Below the pieces are notes generated by a model that made no database searches, had not been told where the DNA came from, and saw nothing but the letters and a program-made list of their open reading frames with translations. Below, in pieces: positions 56,928 through 64,000 of a DNA stretch of 64,000 nt (position 1 is the stretch's first letter; each line of letters starts with the position of its first letter). Origin of the DNA: Pyrenophora tritici-repentis (lineage: Eukaryota > Ascomycota > Dothideomycetes > Pleosporales > Pleosporaceae); assembly GCF_003171515.1 (NCBI RefSeq), contig NC_089390.1:186001-250000 (forward strand), written 5' to 3'. Made by a program: the position numbers and the translations under genes.

Positions 56928-58040
56928 ATGTCCTACTTCTTCTCCACCCCGGTCGATATCGACATTGTGCTCGAGGACCTAGACGACCGCTCTGCTGTTG
57001 ATGTCAAGCTGGACAAGAACCGCAAGGAAAAGGTGCCGCTATATCTCGATGGCGAGTCGGTCAAGGGCCAGGTGACGGTCCGTCCTAAAGATGGAAAGCG
57101 CCTGGAGCATACCGGAATCAAAGTGCAATTCATCGGCACTATTGGTAGGTTGCGCCGCATCGTCCAGCAACAGCTGCAGACATCATAGTGCTAGTCGCGC
57201 ATGTGCTGATACAAGGCATAGAAATGTTCTTCGATCGCGGCAACCACTACGAGTTTCTCTCCCTTGGCCAAGAGTTAGCGGCCCCCGGCGAGCTCCAACA
57301 CCCGCAGACGTTCGACTTCAACTTTAAAAATGTCGAAAAGCAATACGAGTCGTACAATGGCATCAACGTGAAGCTGCGCTACTTTGTGCGCGTCACCGTG
57401 TCGCGGAGGATGGCAGATGTCGTCAGAGAGAAGGACCTGTGGGTGTACTCGTACCGGATACCACCCGAGACGAATAGCTCCATCAAGATGGACGTCGGTA
57501 TTGAGGACTGTCTGCACATTGAGTTTGAATACTCAAAGTCGAAATACCATCTCAAGGACGTTATTGTTGGCAGAATATACTTCCTTCTCGTACGATTAAA
57601 GATCAAGCACATGGAACTGTCCATCATACGGAGAGAAACAACAGGAGCGGCGCCCAACCAATATAATGAGAGCGAGACATTGGTGCGGTTCGAGATCATG
57701 GACGGCTCTCCGTCGCGAGGTACGCATTACCTCCATTACTGGTCTTGAGCGTCTGGACTAATCAACTTGCAGGCGAGACAATCCCCATCAGGTTGTTCTT
57801 GGGCGGCTTCGACCTGACTCCCACATTCCGTGAAGTCAACAAGAAGTATTCGACCCGATACTATCTCAGCCTAGTACTCATCGACGAAGGTTTGCTACGC
57901 CATCACCATTCTACATCCACGACTAACAACTGCCAGACGCTCGAAGATATTTCAAGCAGTCCGAGATTGTACTATTCCGGCAGGCTCCAGAAGGCTTGAC
58001 CTTGGCACAGGAGCAGAACAAGTTAATGGCCGTTTCATGA
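56928..58040 (+). CDS. VPS26: Vps26, retromer cargo-selective subunit
   Basis: Four exons (56928-57144, 57222-57719, 57773-57889, 57937-58040) give 311 residues in frame. Vps26 is an arrestin-fold subunit of the Vps35-Vps29-Vps26 retromer trimer that retrieves receptors from endosomes to the Golgi. The family sequence is near-continuous: PVDIDIVLEDLDDRS, KVPLYLDGESVKGQV, GIKVQFIGTIEMFFDRGN, FLSLGQELAAPGEL, FDFNFKNVEKQYESYNGINV, LRYFVRV, DLWVYSYRIPPE, IEFEYSKSKYHLKDVIVG, GGFDLTPTFREVNKKYS, RYYLSLVLIDEDARRYFKQS and EIVLFRQAP. It ends right after LMAVS, slightly short of some yeasts. Identification is certain. Confidence 0.97.
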
Positions 58041-59048
58041 GAAGGCGACAGACAGATGTTGTAGACAGGATAATTTGATACCACAGCGCCAGCAATAATA
58101 TCACGAGCGCCGCATGTCCAGTGCAGATCGTTGCATGTATAGATAAAAGTGTAGCAATGCCATGGGTACTCTTCCCGGAAATCTCGGGCAAACAAAGCAA
58201 TTTCGACCGAGTCTCCACACTAGGAAACATGTGAACGCGGGATCTGCATCGTTGTCACCTCACCAGTTGCGGCATCTTCATCGGCTTTCGGCTTCGCCTA
58301 CAAGATCTCTAGTGGCAAGCTGTGGCTTGCGTCCTTGGCGACCGTTGCGCGAAGGTTGCAACCTTTACTTTACTGGCACTAGAGAGAGACCGTCGGAGTC
58401 CGCGTGGCGATTCCCGTCTCGCAAAAGACACCTGCTCGGTTTTCGGGTCATCTGCGCCCAAACATTCTTCTTGCTCACACGTCTCTCCCTAGAACATTCG
58501 ACGTGTCCAAGTTTCATTTCTTGCCGTCAAGCTGGTATTACGCGTACAACATGCTGATCCCGACTCATCACCCTTTTGTTAGGAATAGCATGCGCTGCAA
58601 GCCGCGGAGCTCTCTCGGGCTCCACATTAAATATGCCGATGTTCAACACATTTTGCGATCCGCACGACGCCACACCTAGCCACCAGCCTCAGGATCGAGA
58701 TGAAAACTCCCTTATCAGTGCATACCCACCAAAAAATTGAGGCTCTGCAACGGCCCTTCTCCACTCTACACGAAAATCAGTGAGACGATTGGTACACATG
58801 GCTTGGTGAAGCGAGCGTCTTTCCGAAGTACTGGAGCATGGGCGAACTAGGCAAAAGCTTCCTTGCAAGTGATGTCACACATGGAAATCTCAACTTTCCC
58901 ATAGTCAGCTCACTCAAGTGCTTTTCACCATCTTATTACCCTGTTGACACCCTGAACGCCCCTGTTTGACCCTTAAATTACATACAATTGAATGTCACTT
59001 CGTCCAAGAATCAGCCACGCCTTGTAACGCAGTAGCAAGACAATCAAC
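58041..59048. other. intergenic region between VPS26 and aquaglyceroporin
   Basis: About 1 kb between two plus-strand genes. Open frames here (up to 131 codons) have no motif. The right end should contain the aquaglyceroporin promoter. Confidence 0.5.
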
Positions 59049-61102
59049 ATGTCACAAGATCAGCCAAACAAGGCACAAAACAGTAAGTAATACCCCCCCC
59101 CTTTCTGATCGTTATGTTCTCCGGGGGATTCAATGCTGACGTTCTATAGCGGAACAACCACAAGAGTCAGCACCACAGAGACCAGGGAATCTCACAACGG
59201 AGCGGAGACAGCAGACAAACGCATCTGCGAGACCCCCAAATCTGCAACAAAACCGCTCTCATGCACCAAGTATAGCGAGGTTTGATACTGCCCGTTTGCA
59301 GTCAAGGCCTCACAATGAACGCTCTAGCACAGCCGGGACTGGCATGAGCCGGTTGGGGACTGTTCGAAACACTCCCTCAAGAGCAACTCGCGAGAATATT
59401 AGGCAAGAGCCTCCTCGACGGCCCGAGAAGAAACAGCAGCAGACTGTAGATGTTGAGAATGACTATTTTACATTGAACCCCTGGTATAACGAGCAGAAAG
59501 CAAAGCCCGTCTTTGGCTTAGGTGCGCCTCTACCACGCACGGTACGCCGTGGTATGTGGTGGGGACGAGGCGACCTGCGCAAGTCATTGTACAAAGTCGA
59601 AGATGAGGATGAGGACGGTGTTGCCCGTCAAGATGGATTGAATTTTGATGACAACAAAGGTAAGTTATTACGTACCCATTTATAGACCGATATTAAGTTT
59701 TCATTCTAACCAGCACTCAAGCAGTTTCGGAGGAAGATTCGGAAGATTCGGAAACTACCCTAGGTGGTGGACGTCAGCAGAATAGATATAATGACCCGGA
59801 ACGATTCCAGACAACAATCGACGGCCGAAACGTCAGCGTCAGGCGTGTTCCGACTAGTGAAGCAAACGAGCTTCTTCATAGTCGGGACCCGCAAACCCAC
59901 AGCCACGAAAACCATGAGGCCCAGGAACACCACGAAGGCCAGGAGCGTGCACCTGTCGATGAGCACGGCCTAGACTATTCTGACGCACGTGGACAACAGC
60001 AGCACTTTGGTTTGCAGGACGGACTTCCGCCACTGAAGGAGCTCGACACTCATGGGACTTCCGAAACCAAGCAAGAGCAAAGGGAGGAGCAGCGGAAAGC
60101 CGAGGAGGCGGAACGAGAGTTCTACAACCAGTACCGGAATCCCATTGCTAGGCTTCGGGCAAAGTATCCACAAGCACCTGCGGAGTTTCTGGCAGTAAGT
60201 ATAATGCTGTGGCTTAGCAGAGACTCGCTAACATCTGCCAGACCTTCATTTATCTACTTATCGGACTATGCGTTAATCTTTCTGTTGCTACTTCCAAGAA
60301 TGGAACTGGCAACTTTGAGACCCAAGCGTGGGGATGGGGCTTCGCCGTCATGATTGGCATCTACCTCGGTGGCGGTGTCAGCGGTTCGCACCTCAGTCCT
60401 ACGATATCCATATCGCTTTCAGTCTATCGTGGTTTTCCCTGGAGGATGGCACTCGTCTACATTGCTATGCAACTGCTTGCCGGTCTCTGCGCCGGGGCTG
60501 TAGCTTATGCGTAAGTTCTTCCTCAATACCTCCTGGATCATATCAAATACTAACATTTCAACAGTCTCTACTCTGATGCTATCCATACAGTGGACCCCGG
60601 TCTTACCCTCGATTTGACAGGAAAGGCGCTCTTCCCCCAGGGACCCATCTACTCAACTGCCACTGGTTTCTTCAACGACTTCGTCTACATGGCCATCTTT
60701 GTATGCGTCATCTTCGCACTAGGAGACGACCAGAACTCTCCACCGGGCCAAGGAATGACGGCCTTTATCGTCGGTCTTACCGGCATGGTCACCATGATTG
60801 GCTTGGGCTACAACACTGGACTGGGTATCTCACCAGCGCGTGATCTCGGTCCCAGACTTATCGCGTTATGGGTTGGCTACGAGGACGCATTTTCCAACGG
60901 ATACTGGGCATATGGGTCTTGGGGCGCGTCTATTAGCGGCGCGTTGTGTGGTGGACTGTTGTACGACTTGTGCATTTTCGTGGGAGGTGAGTCGCCTATA
61001 AATTATAGGTGGCCGCAGCCAGGAGACATCAAGTGGAAGGCTATAGATAAGAAGAACCGGACGAAGGAGCGAGCAAAGGACAAGATTCACGAGGTAGCGT
61101 AA
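59049..61102 (+). CDS. aquaglyceroporin-like MIP channel with long N-terminus and altered NPA boxes
   Basis: Five exons (59049-59082, 59150-59659, 59725-60194, 60242-60510, 60565-61102) give 606 residues. The first 310 are hydrophilic and charged (Gln/Glu/Arg/His-rich), as in Fps1/Yfl054c-type fungal aquaglyceroporins. The C-terminal 300 hold six membrane segments: TFIYLLIGLCVNLSV, WGFAVMIGIYLGGGVSG, ALVYIAMQLLAGLCAGAVAYA, FVYMAIFVCVIFALGD, TAFIVGLTGMVTMIGLG and ASISGALCGGLLYDLCIFVGG. The half-helix loops, normally NPA, read GSHLSPTISI and GISPARDLGPR, so both Asn are Ser. The Asp after the second box, typical of glycerol facilitators, is kept. Transport of glycerol, water or another solute is therefore uncertain. 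Confidence 0.92.
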
Positions 61103-61590
61103 TAGATGTTGCTGCTGGAGGAATACAACCAGTTTTTTTTTCTGAACATCTATCATTCATGCCATTGCTCCTGACGGTGACGTGATTTGGACTGGCTTGT
61201 TGTATGCACGGTAGGCACGGGCGGCTCCGGATATAAAGCCGCGGGAACAACGCAGACTAGTTAACTACCTGGTTCGTCATCTGACCTTCTACCCTCAACT
61301 CAATCAGCAACCAGTCCGTGCAAAAGCTACCAAAACAAAGCGTAAACGTTAAACCCTAGGACCAAGCAGCGCAGTCTAAGATAAGGAAATCATCGCAATA
61401 CCACAGCGTGTGTCGACCATCTCCTCGGCCGATCAATGACCGCATCGCCAATGGTTTCTCCGCTACATCAATAATCCACTCACCATGTTGTAGCACCAGA
61501 ATCACCGAGACATTTAAAGAAAAAAAATCAACAAATCGTGACACCATACCATGCGCCACCAACTACACCGAACCATACCCCAAAACAGAC
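61103..61590. other. intergenic region upstream of the Mae1-like transporter
   Basis: About 490 bp. The transporter frame is open back to an ATG at 61408, but the intervening 61 codons resemble leader rather than protein. No other feature was seen. Confidence 0.5.
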
Positions 61591-62906
61591 ATGCAGCTCC
61601 AACCCCCAGACCAAGAAGCTCAAGACCAAAACCCCCGTAAACTCAGCTTTCGGCAACGAATTAAACACTTCACATTCGCATGGTACCTCTCAACAATGAG
61701 CACAGGCGGTCTCGCCATAGCCCTGGGAGAAACACCACACCAATTCCACGGTAAAAGAACCCCCACGTTCATCCATCCATCCGTGCCTTTCCCAAAACTA
61801 ATAGCAACCCCAGGCCTCTACCACATCGGTCTAACACTCTACATCATAAACGTCGTCCTCTTCCTCCTTATCACCCTACTAACCCTCCTGCGCCTAACCC
61901 TCCACCCCAACCATGTCCTAGCATCCCTAACCCACCCCTCAGAATCCCTTTTCATATCCGCACTCCCCCTCTCCCTCAGCGTACTCCTCGCCGGTCTGCA
62001 GATATACACCGTCACACGTAATCCCAGCCCGGCGTCCCCTTGGCTCTTAAATCTAATCTACACCCTTTACATCATATACACTGTCCTCTCACTCATAACT
62101 TCTACAACACACACATACTTTCTCATCGCCCACAGCCCCGTTCGCCCTATCCCGCACACCCCCGCCCTCTTCCTCCCAGGCTACTCCGCAATGCTAACCG
62201 GCACCGTCGCCAGCGTCATCGCGCCGTCGCAGCCGCCCCAGCGCGCGGCCCTCGTCGTGCTGACCGGCGTCGCGTGGCAGGGCTTCGGATGGTGTGTATC
62301 GTTCCTCGCCGTGGGCATGTATCTAAAATCGCTCTTGGATACGGGACTGCCAGGGAAGAAGATGCGGCCTGGGATGTTTATCCCCGTGGGCGCGGCGGCG
62401 TATAGTATCGTTGCGCTTGTGGGGTTGGCGGCGGGCGGTGTTCCTGCTGCCGACGCTGGTGCAGGGGGGTTCTTCGACAAGTATCCCCTAGCGAGGGATG
62501 CGTTGGTTCCAGTGGCTGTTTTTGTGGGCTTGTTCTTGTATGTTTTTGCGTTTTGGCTGTTTGCGTTGGCTGTTGTGGCGAATTTGCAGGCGGTACTGTG
62601 GGAGGGGGGGATGGAGTTTGGGTTGGGGTGGTGGGCGTTTGTTTTTCCGAATGTGAGTGTGATGGTGATGATGTTGGTTTGAGGTGGAGTGTGGATATTT
62701 AGGTTGCTAATGTTGCGTAGGTTGGGTTTACGCTGAGTACGAGTGTGCTGGGAAGGGAGTTGGAGAGTGAGGCTATTCTTTGGGTGGCCAGTGGCATGAC
62801 TGGTTTGTTGGTTGTTATTTGGATGGTCTCGGCTGTGGCGTGTGTGAGGGCGGTTTGGAATGGGAGTATTGTTTGGCCTGGGAGAGATGAGGATAAGGAT
62901 CGGTGA
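61591..62906 (+). CDS. C4-dicarboxylate/malic acid or sulfite transporter, TDT (Mae1/SLAC1) family
   Basis: Two exons (61591-62652 and 62721-62906, 68 bp intron) give 415 residues with about ten hydrophobic helices. The start (RQRIKHFTFAWYLSTMSTGGLAI) is the first-helix signature of the tellurite-resistance/dicarboxylate transporter family. Later segments such as PGYSAMLTGTVASVIA and WQGFGWCVSFLAVGMYL, then MRPGMFIPVGAAAY, fit the Mae1 malate permease group. The final exon adds VGFTLSTSVLGRELES and one more helix, matching the family end. It is a plasma-membrane carrier by family knowledge. Malate/dicarboxylate uptake and sulfite efflux (Ssu1 type) are both possible, and the sequence alone does not decide. 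Codon third positions are C-rich in the first half. Confidence 0.88.
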
Positions 62907-63071
62907 GTTAGTGAGTGGGTGTCGTTTGGAAGTGTTGATTCTTGAGAAGTAACTGCAGAGGTAATCTCTAGCATCCAAGGGAAATGGTAAGACTGCAATG
63001 CGCATTTAATGTCCATTTTTTACAAGCTCTTAGCACAGTTGAAAACCACCAAGGCTATCTAGATTGATTGA

Positions 63072-64000
63072 TCAGGTATGGGCAACCTTCCAACCACCAG
63101 GCATCAGATCGGTGTAAACCCTAAAAGGATCGTACTTGCTTCGAATGGCTTTCAGCTTCCTCAGATTAGTAGCTGGATAACTCTGAAAGACTGGCTGACC
63201 TTTCCCTGCGTCGTTCATATAGAGATACTGAGCATTGTACAACTTGGCCTCGAGCAAGCCGTTTATACTCGCTGTAATCTCATCAGCAGCAGCGCGTACC
63301 TTGGTATCATCGCTCGCCGAGGTCCAAGTAAAGTTCTCGACCATCCAGAAAAATGGCGCTTTGGAAACATCGATGCCTTGTGGGTTGCCTCCCGTCTTAG
63401 CGCTGTGTGAAACGAAGTCTTTGCTGACAGGTTGAAATGTTACCGAAGCCTGGAGATTTGTCATATTCGACAGCTTATTGTTCACGCCTGCGATGAACGC
63501 ATCGTGAATAAGCTGAACCGCATCTCGATCAACCACAGAAGACATGGTCCGGAACTCTTGGCGTAGTCCTAGAGGCTGCAACGCATCTGTAGCTGCGATG
63601 TAATCCGATAAAGGCTGCAGTGTGTAAGAATCGGCGACTGGGATAAGTTTTGGTGCAGTGAAGTTCTCGAACACTTCCGGGTCGTTGATAACGGAGTTGT
63701 AGAATTTTGCAGCCGCGTAAACGGTCAGGTTTGCGGCGGGAAAGGTTAGGATAGTCGGTATGATGGCAGCCTTGGGGTCTGCAAAACCACCGTATTTTCC
63801 AAAGTCGTGCACGCCGTCCAGATAGCCCTGTACCTGGGACTGATTGAATTGTGCAATACCGATGTGTACTGTGCTGCCCTCGACCGATCGGAGATCAAAT
63901 CGGGTGACGATACAGAATGAATTGCCGCCTCCCCTCAAGGCCCAGAAGAGGTCAGAGTATGCATTTGTCGCTGTCGCTTCCACGATTAGACCGCTTGACA
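63072..64000 (-). CDS. FAD-linked oxidoreductase, berberine-bridge-enzyme type, 5' end outside window
   Basis: An open frame runs off the right edge; the visible 309 residues are the C-terminal two thirds. The substrate-domain entry SDLFWALRGGGNSFCIVTRFDL is diagnostic of BBE-like/FAD_binding_4 oxidases. The C-terminal KAIRSKYDPFRVYTDLMPGGW is the usual BBE tail. Many potential N-glycosylation sites (NLT, NFT, NMT, NQS) suggest a secreted protein, although the signal peptide would lie beyond the window. The flavin-attachment His is also outside. Such enzymes oxidise sugars or secondary metabolites, and the substrate is unknown. No intron is seen in the visible part. The stop is at 63072-63074. 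Confidence 0.93.
   Translation of the reverse strand, partial: SSGLIVEATATNAYSDLFWALRGGGNSFCIVTRFDLRSVEGSTVHIGIAQFNQSQVQGYLDGVHDFGKYGGFADPKAAIIPTILTFPAANLTVYAAAKFYNSVINDPEVFENFTAPKLIPVADSYTLQPLSDYIAATDALQPLGLRQEFRTMSSVVDRDAVQLIHDAFIAGVNNKLSNMTNLQASVTFQPVSKDFVSHSAKTGGNPQGIDVSKAPFFWMVENFTWTSASDDTKVRAAADEITASINGLLEAKLYNAQYLYMNDAGKGQPVFQSYPATNLRKLKAIRSKYDPFRVYTDLMPGGWKVAHT

Overview
The window looks like nuclear DNA of a filamentous ascomycete, most likely a dothideomycete of the Pleosporales type. This rests on mostly 45-75 bp GT-AG introns with CTGAC/CTAAC-like branch sites, roughly 50% GC, gene spacing of 0.4-4 kb, and a gene set found in such fungi (CYP505-type P450-reductase fusion, homogentisate dioxygenase, SulP-STAS-cNMP transporter, Mae1-type carrier). 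The order-level placement is inference. Almost every recognisable gene is a conserved single-copy housekeeping or metabolic gene, and I saw no biosynthetic cluster, CRISPR array or phage.

Left part (1-15.5 kb): a 3'-truncated CYP505 self-sufficient P450 (minus), a cyclin-box protein, a small secreted cysteine-containing protein, NPR3 (SEACIT/GATOR1 subunit, plus), tRNA ligase TRL1 and homogentisate 1,2-dioxygenase (both minus).

Gene-poor part (15.5-31 kb): about 15 kb with only three supported genes. They are SFT2 (five exons, two unusually long introns), a bHLH transcription factor with a long leader, and COX19 (four exons). The rest is microsatellite-rich and pyrimidine/purine-skewed intergenic DNA.

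Dense part (31-51.4 kb): a short-chain dehydrogenase, a TEX1/THO3-like WD40 protein, a CsbD-like protein, an Old Yellow Enzyme (5' frameshift), tRNA m7G methyltransferase TRM8 (3' frameshift), GID4/VID24, MAGO (with a GC-AG intron) divergent from beta-COP SEC26, a sphingoid-base kinase, an initiator tRNA-Met gene, and a VSB1-like SulP/STAS/cNMP transporter.

Right part (51.4-64 kb): a 3.5 kb gene-free, AT-richer stretch with degenerate repeats and a 162 bp MITE-like element flanked by 8 bp direct repeats. It is followed by gluconokinase, retromer VPS26, an aquaglyceroporin with Ser in place of Asn in both NPA boxes, a Mae1/SLAC1-type transporter, and a berberine-bridge-type FAD oxidoreductase cut by the right edge.

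The genes do not form one pathway. Loose themes are membrane trafficking (SFT2, SEC26, VPS26), RNA processing (TRL1, TRM8, MAGO, TEX1, tRNA-iMet) and nutrient signalling (NPR3, GID4, VSB1). Exon junctions were deduced by reading GT/GC-AG sites against remembered family sequences, without alignment tools. No wholly new multi-gene system is evident. The most checkable oddities are the Lys-rich in-frame tail behind the TRL1 stop, the two homopolymer-associated frameshifts, the MITE, and the altered aquaporin boxes.
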